From assembly GCA_031275595.1 (NCBI GenBank), contig JAISOO010000008.1, positions 1-15,163 of the forward strand: a stretch of DNA of 15,163 nt, read 5' to 3'. The translations under genes were made by a program, and so were the position numbers. The stretch comes from Spirochaetaceae bacterium. Its GTDB lineage: Bacteria; Spirochaetota; Spirochaetia; Treponematales; Breznakiellaceae. Below are positions 1-6,615 of the stretch, piece by piece (position 1 is the first letter of the stretch; each line of letters begins with the position of its first letter). The notes below the pieces were generated by a model. That model was not told where the DNA came from, searched no databases, and saw only the letters and a list, made by a program, of their open reading frames with translations.

Positions 1-1
1 A

Positions 2-400
2 ACCTGTTTTTTCGGTAATCCCTTTTATATTTTCCTGATCCGGCAATTTTTTCTCTCCCTTCCCCTGGAATTGAACGATGCGGCCCGGATTGACGGGGCA
101 AACGAATTCCGTATTTTTCTGCAGATAGCGATCCCCCTTTCCACCCCTGTTTTGGCAACAGTGGCAATTTTCTCATTTCTAAAGACCTGGAATGATTTTA
201 TCGGCCCGCTTATTTTCCTGGCGAATCAAAAACTATATACCCTCTCTATCGGCGCCCAAATGATCCGATCCCGGCTACAGCCGAATTGGGAGATATTAAT
301 GCCCCTGGGGGTAGTAATGGTTCTCCCCGTATTGATAATATTCTTCTTGATGCAGAAGTATTTTATTCAGGGTATAGCCATGTCCGGTATTAAGGGATAG
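2..400 (+). CDS. ABC sugar transporter inner-membrane permease, MalG/AraQ type (5' partial)
   Basis: C-terminal 132 codons of a carbohydrate ABC-importer permease; the reading frame is open from base 2, so the gene starts before the window. What is seen: a hydrophobic segment, then the EAA loop (LELNDAARIDGANEFRIF, with the invariant G in DGA) that docks onto the ATPase, then two more membrane segments and the short C-terminal tail ending SGIKG, typical of the MalG half of MalFG-type channels. The EAA codons at 68-115 show that the TTG at 71 is an internal Leu codon, not a start. The family is normally about 270-290 residues, so roughly half is missing. It ends 9 bp before the MalF-type partner, whose ribosome-binding site overlaps its stop codon. 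The substrate cannot be told; no binding protein or ATPase lies in the window. Confidence 0.93.
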   Translation, partial: TCFFGNPFYIFLIRQFFLSLPLELNDAARIDGANEFRIFLQIAIPLSTPVLATVAIFSFLKTWNDFIGPLIFLANQKLYTLSIGAQMIRSRLQPNWEILMPLGVVMVLPVLIIFFLMQKYFIQGIAMSGIKG

Positions 401-409
401 GAGATATAT

Positions 410-1309
410 ATGGTTGCGGGTTCTCCTTTTTCCAATGATCGATACCGGCGCCGTGAATTTTGGATGGCTATGGTATTTATCGCTCCCTGGGTCATTGGGT
501 TAATTTCCTTTACTCTGTATCCTATCGGCCTTTCTTTTTATTATTCCCTTACGGAATACAAAGTTATTTCAGACCCTGAATTTATCGGTCTTGCTAACTA
601 TGTCAATTTGTTTAACGACAAGTTTTTTTTAACGGCCCTGTACAATACCATCTATATCGTGCTTATCGGAGTACCCATAACCTTGGGTACTGCCCTTGTC
701 GTGTCAGTCCTGTTAAACTCGGCAGAACTGCGAAGGTTTACCTTTTTCCGGGTAGCGTTTTTTATTCCGACCCTCGTGCCCCTTATCATTAACTGCATTC
801 TCTGGATTTGGCTCTTAAACCCGGAGATTGGCCTTATCAATGCCCTATTGGGGTTATTTGGCATCCAGGGACCGGCGTGGCTGGGCTCCCCGTTTTGGGC
901 AAAGCTGGCCCTTATTATGATGATGGTGTGGGGCTGTGGCAGCGTTATTATCATTTTTCTTGCGGGACTGCAGGATATTCCGGAGTCCTTATACGAATCG
1001 GCTTCTTTGGATGGGGCCAATTTTTTGCAAAAAACCCTCAAGATTACTCTCCCCATGCTGACCCCGGTGATCCTCTATAACGCCGTAACCCTGGTCATCG
1101 CGGCTTTTCAATGGTTCGCCGAACCCTTCGTGATGACCGAAGGGGGCCCGAGCAACTCGACTTTGTTTTACTCCCTTTATTTGTATCAAAATGCCTTCCA
1201 ATTCTTTAAAATGGGATACGCATCGGCTATGGCCTGGATATTGCTCTTAATCGCTCTGGGCATCATCTTTCTGCTGTTCAGAAGCATGAGGCGTTTTTCT
1301 CAGGAATAG
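410..1309 (+). CDS. ABC sugar transporter inner-membrane permease, MalF/UgpA type
   Basis: A 299-residue integral membrane permease that would pair with the preceding MalG-like subunit to form the channel of a sugar importer. Seen: cytoplasmic basic N-terminus (about 1-16), first membrane helix about 17-40, further helices around 76-103, 112-136, 164-186, 222-240 and 270-291. The EAA ATPase-docking loop is at about 196-216 (ESASLDGANFLQKTLKITLP), followed by the TEGGP motif (243-247) and GYASAMAW (269-276), both typical of MalF/UgpA/LacF proteins. The ATG at 410 has an AGGAG ribosome-binding site at 399-403, overlapping the stop of the upstream gene, so the two are co-transcribed and probably coupled. 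Order is MalG then MalF, the reverse of the most frequent arrangement. Substrate unknown; sugars are inferred from family membership only. Confidence 0.93.
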   Translation: MVAGSPFSNDRYRRREFWMAMVFIAPWVIGLISFTLYPIGLSFYYSLTEYKVISDPEFIGLANYVNLFNDKFFLTALYNTIYIVLIGVPITLGTALVVSVLLNSAELRRFTFFRVAFFIPTLVPLIINCILWIWLLNPEIGLINALLGLFGIQGPAWLGSPFWAKLALIMMMVWGCGSVIIIFLAGLQDIPESLYESASLDGANFLQKTLKITLPMLTPVILYNAVTLVIAAFQWFAEPFVMTEGGPSNSTLFYSLYLYQNAFQFFKMGYASAMAWILLLIALGIIFLLFRSMRRFSQE

Positions 1310-1320
1310 CGCTGAAACAG

Positions 1321-1537
1321 GCTTGTTCCAAACCCGGTTAGTTTTGGACAAGCTCCTGGAAAAACCGGTCGAAAGCTCGGTTTTTCCCTGAAATCTAAAG
1401 AAGCTGTTCCAAAAACTGAAGTTTTGGAACAGCCTCGCTTTAATGTCGATTTTTCGTAGTTTTCCATAGGAAAACTACGAAAATCATGAACCGCATGTTC
1501 GCGGATACGCTGAAAAGCATTGGGTTTTTCAGCGTAT
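1321..1537. repeat. Array of five intergenic hairpins
   Basis: The 255-bp gap between the permease and the first VOC gene has no credible gene and holds five separate inverted repeats: 1321-1333/1341-1353 (imperfect), 1358-1367/1378-1387 (10 bp perfect), 1403-1414/1422-1433 (12 bp perfect, GCTGTTCCAAAA arm), 1451-1465/1469-1483 (15 bp perfect, ATA loop) and 1505-1516/1526-1537 (12 bp perfect). The arms differ in sequence, but several keep an A-run next to the loop on the left and a T-run on the right. None has a classical U-tract. They may end transcription of the transporter or protect its mRNA; the last one lies just upstream of the next gene's ribosome-binding site. Confidence 0.8.
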
Positions 1538-1564
1538 TCCTAATAAACATATAAGGAAAATACT

Positions 1565-2023
1565 ATGGAAAAACCAATTTTAGAAACTAATATGCTCTGC
1601 CAGGTTGGTATTCTGGTTCATGACATCGAGAAAGCCCGCAAAGATTGGGCTGCTTTTTTGGGCGTCAAGCCGCCGGAGGTTCAAATTACCGGCAACACAA
1701 CCGAAGCTCAAACCAAATATATGGGGCAAAGTTCCGAAGCCCGTTCCAAACTTGCCTTTTTTCATGTAGGGCCCCATGTCGATGTGGAACTTATCGAACC
1801 GGATAAAAATCCCAACTCAACATGGCGGCATGATCTTGACGCAAACGGCGAAGGATTTCATCATATCGCCTTCTTTGTTAAGGGTATGAAAGAAAAGATT
1901 GCAATTTGTGAAAGAAACGGCTTTAAGCTGCTACAAACCGGCGAATATACCGGCGGAAGGTATGCCTATATTGACGCTAAGGACAGTTTAAAGCTTGTTC
2001 TTGAATTACTCGAAAACGACTGA
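1565..2023 (+). CDS. VOC-superfamily protein 1 (glyoxalase/epimerase fold)
   Basis: A 152-residue vicinal-oxygen-chelate protein with two beta-alpha-beta-beta-beta modules: module 1 starts at about residue 11 (LCQVGILVHDIEKA), module 2 at about 97 (GFHHIAFFVKGM). The layout resembles methylmalonyl-CoA epimerase-like members. Expected metal ligands are E75, H100 and E147, but the first ligand position, normally His, is Gln13 here. The ATG at 1565 has an AAGGA ribosome-binding site 7 nt upstream. It is the first of three tandem VOC genes (18 bp to the next) ahead of a broken isomerase gene, so the group probably served one pathway. VOC proteins may be epimerases, isomerases, lyases or dioxygenases, so no reaction is assigned. 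Base composition is visibly more A+T-rich than the dnaX region. Confidence 0.85.
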   Translation: MEKPILETNMLCQVGILVHDIEKARKDWAAFLGVKPPEVQITGNTTEAQTKYMGQSSEARSKLAFFHVGPHVDVELIEPDKNPNSTWRHDLDANGEGFHHIAFFVKGMKEKIAICERNGFKLLQTGEYTGGRYAYIDAKDSLKLVLELLEND

Positions 2024-2041
2024 AACAACCGGGAGGAAAAA

Positions 2042-2473
2042 ATGAGTATGATTACAGGGATCGCGCATATCGCGGTAACGGTAAAAAACATGGACCGGGC
2101 CATTGATTTTTACACCCGGGTTCTGAGGTTTAAAAAAGTTTTTGAAATCCCCGATCCAAAAACCGGGGCGCCATGGATAAACTACCTCTACATCGGTAGA
2201 GGACAGTTTTTGGAGCTTTTTTATGACGGTAAAAAGGAAAATCCCTGGGCAGAGGATCTTCGCGGTTTTAATCACCTCTGCCTCCTGGTTGATGACCTTC
2301 ACGCGGTGGTTGGAGAGATAAAACAGGCGGGGGGCATTATCACCGACGGCCCCAAACAGGGCAGTGACCATAACTGGCAGGCGTGGACCGAAGATCCCGA
2401 CGGTATTCGGATTGAACTTATGCAGATCGATAAAAATTCACCCCATTACCGGGTTATTCAGGAAAATAAGTGA
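2042..2473 (+). CDS. VOC-superfamily protein 2 (lactoylglutathione-lyase-like)
   Basis: A 143-residue cytosolic VOC protein. Module 1 begins at about residue 5 (TGIAHIAVTVKNMDRAIDFY) and module 2 at about 75 (GFNHLCLLVDDL). The usual four metal ligands are all present: H9, E58, H78 and E125, the last within the conserved DPDGIRIEL strand near the C-terminus. This is the closest of the three paralogues to the glyoxalase I type, but no glutathione-binding signature can be claimed. The start at 2042 is preceded by a strong GGGAGG ribosome-binding site. Its stop codon overlaps the ribosome-binding region of the third VOC gene, consistent with one operon. It may be a lyase, isomerase or dioxygenase; only the fold and metal site are supported. 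Confidence 0.87.
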   Translation: MSMITGIAHIAVTVKNMDRAIDFYTRVLRFKKVFEIPDPKTGAPWINYLYIGRGQFLELFYDGKKENPWAEDLRGFNHLCLLVDDLHAVVGEIKQAGGIITDGPKQGSDHNWQAWTEDPDGIRIELMQIDKNSPHYRVIQENK

Positions 2474-2480
2474 GGAAACT

Positions 2481-2990
2481 ATGTCTATAGGTACAACAAA
2501 ACTCTGTCATATTGCGATTCTGGTCCGGGATCTGGAGCGGGCGGTTAAAAACTGGGAAGAAGTTTTGAGTGTTACGGCTGGCAAAGCTTTTTATTTACCT
2601 CCCCCGTCGGAGGTCCCCGCCTTTACCAACGGTGAAATGGGGGATTATAGTGATTGCAAACTTGTGACCATTCAGCTTGATAATTGTTTGCTTGAATTAG
2701 TACAGCCCGGAAAAAATCCAAGCCCCTGGAAAGAAAAACTCGATCGGGACGGCGAAGGGGTTCAGCATATCAGTTTTATCGTACCGGACAGAAAAAAAGC
2801 CCATGAGCAACTTCAGGCGGTGGGTACGCCTAAACCCTACCATATCGGCTATTGGCCTGGCGGAACCTATTCTTTTACGAATAGTGTTCCCCAACTGGGG
2901 GTTGAGGTGAATATTAAAACCGATGATAACAACCAGACGAAAAAAGCCGAATTATTACGCGACCCCGGCTTACACCAAAAGGATCTATAA
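2481..2990 (+). CDS. VOC-superfamily protein 3
   Basis: A 169-residue VOC protein, third in the tandem set. The frame is open further upstream, but the start is placed at the ATG at 2481: it follows a GAGGA ribosome-binding site that overlaps the previous gene's stop, and the product then begins right at the fold (MSIGTTKLCHIAILVRDLERA). Candidate ligands are H10, E72, H96 and E142. It resembles VOC 1 more than VOC 2: both share an insertion before the second strand, the LxLVQPxKNPSPW/ELIEPDKNPNSTW segment, the DxDGEG motif before module 2 and a G-G-TY/G-G-RY strand. This suggests the two arose by duplication and diverged. The charged C-terminal tail (about 147-169) is extra to the fold. Reaction unknown. 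Confidence 0.87.
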   Translation: MSIGTTKLCHIAILVRDLERAVKNWEEVLSVTAGKAFYLPPPSEVPAFTNGEMGDYSDCKLVTIQLDNCLLELVQPGKNPSPWKEKLDRDGEGVQHISFIVPDRKKAHEQLQAVGTPKPYHIGYWPGGTYSFTNSVPQLGVEVNIKTDDNNQTKKAELLRDPGLHQKDL

Positions 2991-2995
2991 CCATC

Positions 2996-3845
2996 ATGCG
3001 TTTGGGCGCTCCGGTTTTTATTATGGAAAAGGATCCCGAAGCTTTTGTGGCCGAGCATATCCGAAAGGGTTATTGGGCAGCGTATTGTCCGGATTGGATT
3101 AACGCCGACACGGATCCCAATGCATGCAGGGCCTTTAAGGCTGCTTCCCTGGCAAAACATGATATCATCCTTGCTGAAGTTGGTATTTGGAAAAACGTCC
3201 TTTCCAAAAATCCCGCCGAGGCAAAGGCGGCATTTGAATATTCGGTACGCCGGCTGCAGACAGCGGAAGAATTGGAGGCACGCTGTGCGGTGAACATTGT
3301 CGGTTCCTAGTGTGAAACAAACTGGGATGGACCCCATGAAGGCATTATTCACCGGATTTTTTTGACGCCGCGGTGGAGGCGGCACGAAAAGTTATTGATG
3401 CGGTGAAGCCTCAAAAAACCAGAATGACCTTTGAGATTATGCCTTGTCAGATTATGACTGTGCGGCGGAACATCTGTGTTTTATAGGCGCGATAAACCGA
3501 AGCGCTACAGGGGTTCATCTGGACCCTACCAACAGCATTACCAATCCCCGGTTTCTCTATGATAACGCAACGTTTTTAAAGCGGGAATTTGAAATTTTCG
3601 GAGATGCGGTTGTTTCAATCCACTTAAAAGACCTCTGCCTGAACCCAGCGAAATTTACCGTAACTATGGAAGAGGTGGTTATCGAAAGAGGGAATATTGA
3701 TTACATCAATCTGCTGTGTCTTACAGATAAACTTCCTCCAGACACCCCCGGTATGCTAGAACATCTTGCGACAGAAACGCTTTACAATGTGGCCGCGGAT
3801 TCAATCCGGGGTCTTGCGGATAAGACGGGCGTTACCTTTCGGTAA
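2996..3845 (+). pseudogene. Sugar-phosphate isomerase/epimerase-like TIM-barrel protein, disrupted
   Basis: Three consecutive pieces in three frames together give an almost complete xylose-isomerase-like TIM-barrel protein. Piece 1 (2996-3307, frame of the ATG) runs from MRLGAPVFI to CAVNIVGS and then meets a TAG at 3308-3310; the same frame still reads CETNWDGPHEG. Near the T7 tract at 3357-3363 the homology moves to another frame (FDAAVEAARKVIDAVKP, TFEIMP), as if one T of an original T8 was lost. Near 3443 it moves again (SDYD, then GVHLDPTNS, SIHLKD, PGMLEHLATE) and ends at TAA 3843-3845. GVHLDPTN and MLEHL are typical of the family's metal/substrate strands. It lies 5 bp after VOC 3, so it belonged to that operon. 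Good preservation of all pieces suggests recent loss, or sequencing errors. Confidence 0.85.
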
Positions 3846-3867
3846 CGATGGAATTGATGAATCCATT

Positions 3868-3891
3868 GCTGGTATCGCAGACGATACCGGC
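3868..3891. repeat. 10-bp hairpin after the broken isomerase gene
   Basis: Arms 3868-3877 and 3882-3891 pair over 10 bp (GGTATCG/CGATACC core, one G-T pair) around a CAGA loop. It lies 22 bp past the stop of the pseudogene. No U-tract follows, so a role as intrinsic terminator is uncertain. A smaller 6-bp hairpin with a GGA loop is at 3975-3989. The rest of 3846-4002 shows no gene I can support. Confidence 0.5.
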
Positions 3892-4002
3892 AACGGGTTG
3901 AAACCTTCGTTTTTCGTTAATCCACGGTTCCTGAACCGGTGTCCTTGCGTTTGTTTTGTCACCGGCTCGCGCGGTTTCTGGGACAGAAAGCCCTTGGGTT
4001 AA

Positions 4003-4036
4003 GCGGAGGTTCAAAAAATTGACATTTTGAAACCGC
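4003..4036. repeat. Degenerate member of the intergenic hairpin family
   Basis: Left arm 4003-4016 (GCGG, AGG, TTCAAAA) pairs with right arm 4025-4036 (TTTTGAA, A, CCGC) with a small internal bulge. The arm sequence matches the GTTTCAAAAC type seen in other spacers of this window. The right arm lies inside the spacer of the promoter at 4019-4047, so the hairpin and the promoter share DNA. Confidence 0.5.
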
Positions 4037-4047
4037 CCCATTATATT
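4019..4047 (+). promoter_or_regulatory. Strong sigma70-type promoter for the P83/100 gene
   Basis: TTGACA (4019-4024), exact -35 consensus, 17-bp spacer (4025-4041), then TATATT (4042-4047), five of six -10 matches. The predicted start near 4054 gives an untranslated leader of about 165 nt before the ATG at 4220. This is one of the two best promoter matches seen in the window. Confidence 0.7.
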
Positions 4048-4053
4048 GAGGGA

Positions 4054-4219
4054 AGACTCGGATGTTCCGGTTTTATTGCAAGAGTTTCCCTGGAGAAAAT
4101 CGCCGATTTTTTATTGAGCCAGTTTAAAACCCGGTTGGTTTTAAACTGGGTGGAGTCTCTTGCGTTTTTTTCAAAAGTCGATTAATTTTAAAAAAGCCTC
4201 TACTACTGGAGCAATAATT
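4054..4219 (+). promoter_or_regulatory. Structured 5' leader of the P83/100 gene, possible attenuator
   Basis: The leader holds a perfect 12-bp hairpin (4119-4130/4138-4149, loop CCGGTTG) enclosed by a second pairing GCAAGAG (4078-4084) with CTCTTGC (4157-4163). This is followed at once by G and seven T (4165-4171), which resembles a terminator. GACTC at 4055-4059 can instead pair with GAGTC at 4153-4157, competing for the closing strand. The ribosome-binding site GGAG lies at 4208-4211. Attenuation is inferred from the layout; alternatively the T-tract structure ends transcription coming from upstream. Confidence 0.4.
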
Positions 4220-5842
4220 ATGAAAAATATAAAAGTATTTTTATACCGCCTTATCCTGGCCCTGTTTTGTTTAAGTCCTCTTTTGCGGCTTAATGCTCAG
4301 GAATCAGCAGTGAACCGGGAAGAGCTGGAAGCAAATCTTGCGCCGGTGGAGTTTATCAATTATGAAGGACCCCAGGGACGGATCGATTCCCTGGAACAGA
4401 TCCGGAGTATCGGAACCCTCTTGGGTACGGTCATCCGGAACGGGATGGACCAGGCGGGGTCCGCGGGACGTTATTTTGTCATCCATTCCATATCCCCCCG
4501 GGACGGGGATAAACTCGACGCTGATATATTCGGCCTGGGAATTGACGTGGGGGTCGATCATATCCGTAATCTCAGGCTCATCATTCAAGGCTATCTGGAG
4601 CTTGCCTATGAATATACCCCCCAGGATGCGGCCCTTTTGGCTGAATATGTAACCATTTATAACGCGGTCTTCCGGGGAAATTGGGATTATTTCGGTAATC
4701 GCTATAAAATTCCGGTTATGGACAATTTAAGCCCTGAAAAGGCGGGGATCTCTATCCGTTTTGACGAATGGCCCGGCCAAACCCTCATGGTCATACCCCT
4801 GGGAACGGGGGATTCCGGCAGTTTGAGCGCCCTGGATACCACCATCCTGACTTCCCCGGAGGTTGTGGAAGAACTCCGCCGGGATGAAGATCGGGGCATA
4901 GAACAACGAAAGGAAATGGTGGATCTTAAGGAACGGGAAGCCGCCGAGGCGGAACAACAGGCATCCCTCCGGCGGGAGGCCATTGCCGAGGAGGAATCCC
5001 GAATCGCCCAAGAGCGGACCGAGATTGCGCAGGGCCGGGCCGAGGCTGCCCAAGAACGGGCGGAAATAGCCCAGGAACGGCAACAAGCCCAGCAGGCGGA
5101 AGCCGAAGGCCGGACTACCCCGGAGGAAACCCGGAGAATCGAGGAGCAATTGACCCGGCGGGAAGAGGCCCTGGAGCAGCAGGAAACCCAATTGGCCGGA
5201 CAGGAACAAGACCTAGACCGGCAGGAAACGGCCCTGGAGGAAAGGCGAGAGGAAGCTCAAGCCGCGGAGGACTTTGCCGACCGGAAAATAGCGGAAGCCC
5301 AGCAGGAAAGGACGGAAATAGCCAAGGACCAGCAGGAACTTATTGACCGGCCTCCCCGGGATGCCGGGGAGGGTATGGTCGGGATACGGCTGACCGCCCC
5401 AAATGCACCCCTGGGCAGGATCGTCCGGATGGACATTAATTCCGGAGCGGAGCTTAGGACCTCCGCCTTGAACACGGTAAACGCCCGGACCTTTACCTCC
5501 CTGGGGGGCAAGCTCATCGCCGTGGCCGGGGAAAACCGGGGCACCGCCGTTATCCGGCTCATTGAGATCGATCCTGATACTCTGGAAATGGCCAAACAGG
5601 GAAATGATGATATCTCCCCGGAGAGCCTCCTCTGGACCCGGGGAAATGATCTCTACGCCATCACCGCCGCCTCGGACGGCCTGTACCTGGCCCGGTTTAA
5701 TACGGACCTGGTCTTACAGGCCCGCTCAACGGTAACAATTCACCCCTTCGCGGCCCTAACCTTTAACGGAGATTCGGTCCTGACCCAGCGGAGCGACGGC
5801 TCCCTGATGATCCTGGACGGAGGGACCCTGACGGAGCGGTAG
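4220..5842 (+). CDS. P83/100 antigen family protein (secreted, coiled coil)
   Basis: A 540-residue exported protein. Residues 1-26 are a signal peptide (basic start, hydrophobic core, cleavage after LNA), which puts it outside the cytoplasm. Residues about 27-205 match the P83/100 domain of Borrelia and Treponema: GKxLDADIFGLGIDVGVDHI-like stretch, HIRNLRLIIQGYLELAYEY, and ISIRFDEWPGQTLMVIPL. Residues about 217-373 are a highly charged Glu/Gln/Arg/Ala coiled coil with four tandem heptads of the form I-A-Q-E-R-x-E at 262-289. Residues about 380-540 look beta-rich with propeller-like strands (GRIVRMDINSG, LIAVAGENRG, LYAITAASDGLYLARFN). The ATG at 4220 was chosen over the upstream TTG at 4160 because of its GGAG site and because it starts the signal peptide. 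The family's molecular function is not established. It is a single-gene unit with its own promoter. Confidence 0.88.
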   Translation: MKNIKVFLYRLILALFCLSPLLRLNAQESAVNREELEANLAPVEFINYEGPQGRIDSLEQIRSIGTLLGTVIRNGMDQAGSAGRYFVIHSISPRDGDKLDADIFGLGIDVGVDHIRNLRLIIQGYLELAYEYTPQDAALLAEYVTIYNAVFRGNWDYFGNRYKIPVMDNLSPEKAGISIRFDEWPGQTLMVIPLGTGDSGSLSALDTTILTSPEVVEELRRDEDRGIEQRKEMVDLKEREAAEAEQQASLRREAIAEEESRIAQERTEIAQGRAEAAQERAEIAQERQQAQQAEAEGRTTPEETRRIEEQLTRREEALEQQETQLAGQEQDLDRQETALEERREEAQAAEDFADRKIAEAQQERTEIAKDQQELIDRPPRDAGEGMVGIRLTAPNAPLGRIVRMDINSGAELRTSALNTVNARTFTSLGGKLIAVAGENRGTAVIRLIEIDPDTLEMAKQGNDDISPESLLWTRGNDLYAITAASDGLYLARFNTDLVLQARSTVTIHPFAALTFNGDSVLTQRSDGSLMILDGGTLTER

Positions 5843-5864
5843 GTGCCTCTAAGCCGGCGTACCA

Positions 5865-5886
5865 GTCAGGATAAAACCTGACTTTT
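5865..5886 (+). terminator. Likely intrinsic terminator of the P83/100 gene
   Basis: GTCAGG (5865-5870), loop ATAAAA, CCTGAC (5877-5882), then TTTT (5883-5886), 23 bp after the stop codon. The stem is short, so this is a modest terminator. Confidence 0.5.
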
Positions 5887-5900
5887 GAAGCAGCCCCATA

Positions 5901-5939
5901 AAGCAAAGCCCAAAACTCGATTCGTTTTGGGTTTTGCTT
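5901..5939. terminator. Hairpin between convergent genes, possible two-way terminator
   Basis: Arms 5901-5916 and 5924-5939 pair over 16 bp (AAGCAAAGCCCAAAAC; one G-T pair), loop TCGATTC. It sits between the convergent P83/100 (+) and NifU-like (-) genes. It belongs by design to the family with CAAAAC next to the loop. There is no clear U-tract on either strand. Nothing else is seen in 5843-5994. Confidence 0.55.
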
Positions 5940-5994
5940 GGGAAACGGCGATCAAAGGCCCTCTTTTTCCTCCCGGTTTAACAGGTTACGGCCG

Positions 5995-6588
5995 CTAAAA
6001 TCCGTAAATATGGGTAAACTCGTGGAGCAATTCCAGGGCTTTGGTCTTACAGGAGCCGCAGGCGGTTCCAATTTTAGTGGCCTGTTGGAGTTCTTCCCAG
6101 GTACGGGCGCCCTGATTAAAAGCGGTCTCGATATCCTTATCGGTGATCCCCAAACAATGGCATATCTCCGTGGTCTCTTCTTTGAAGAGTCCCGCCCTTC
6201 CCGTCTTGGCCAGATAATCGTCTATGGCTGTCCTGAGGGCCTTATCCCCCAAGACAGAACAGTGGATCTTGTAATTCGGGAGGCCTCCCAATTTTTCCAC
6301 CAGATCCTGGGGTTTAATTTTATAGGCATCCTGTATATGCATCCCCCGGATGATTTCGGAGAGCATACTGGTGGAAGCGATGGCACTGGCGCAGCCATAG
6401 GTTTTCCACCGCACATCGGTGATGATGTCATCCTTGATTTTAAGGAGCATCAGCATCTGGTCCCCGCAGCGGATATTCCCCGTCTGTCCCGGGGCATCCG
6501 CGGGGAAACTGGATTCATCCTCCAAAAGCACGTTCCGGGGGTTGGTAAAATGATCCTTCACCGTATCTGAATATAACCAATCGGACAT
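5995..6588 (-). CDS. nifU: NifU-like Fe-S cluster scaffold (IscU domain + BFD [2Fe-2S] domain)
   Basis: A 197-residue cytosolic scaffold on which Fe-S clusters are built with sulphur from the neighbouring cysteine desulfurase. The IscU-type domain (about 1-128) has the three cluster Cys C41, C66 and C110 and the conserved Asp D43 (GNIRCGDQ, YGCASA, IHCSVLG). A BFD-like domain (about 138-185) carries four Cys for a [2Fe-2S] cluster: C143 and C145 (ICHC), C177 and C180 (CGSC). The C-terminal Nfu domain of classical Azotobacter NifU is absent, so this is a two-domain version. It follows nifS by 27 bp on the same strand and has a GAGG ribosome-binding site, so they form an operon. No nif genes for nitrogen fixation are in the window, so general Fe-S assembly is the safer role. 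Confidence 0.92.
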   Translation of the reverse strand: MSDWLYSDTVKDHFTNPRNVLLEDESSFPADAPGQTGNIRCGDQMLMLLKIKDDIITDVRWKTYGCASAIASTSMLSEIIRGMHIQDAYKIKPQDLVEKLGGLPNYKIHCSVLGDKALRTAIDDYLAKTGRAGLFKEETTEICHCLGITDKDIETAFNQGARTWEELQQATKIGTACGSCKTKALELLHEFTHIYGF

Positions 6589-6615
6589 ACAATTTTCTCC
6601 TCTTACGGCAGGCTC

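Noticed and set aside
71..400. TTG at 71 as a start codon for a short membrane protein
   Set aside because: The codons before it encode the rest of the EAA motif and a membrane helix in the same frame, so the gene simply begins before the window.
1321..1537. CRISPR array or direct repeats in the hairpin-rich spacer
   Set aside because: The units are inverted repeats with different sequences and no constant direct repeat or regular spacers.
1520..1549. Promoter for the VOC operon (TTGGGT and TAAACA-like boxes)
   Set aside because: Both hexamers are poor and the spacing is off; the -35 lies inside a hairpin loop. Not supported enough to list.
3766..4002. 78-codon frame running out of the broken isomerase gene
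   Set aside because: It overlaps the pseudogene's true C-terminus in another frame and continues through non-coding palindromes.
5938..6570. Long plus-strand open frame opposite the NifU-like gene
   Set aside because: It is the antisense shadow of a clear NifU-type protein with all cluster Cys; its product has no family features.
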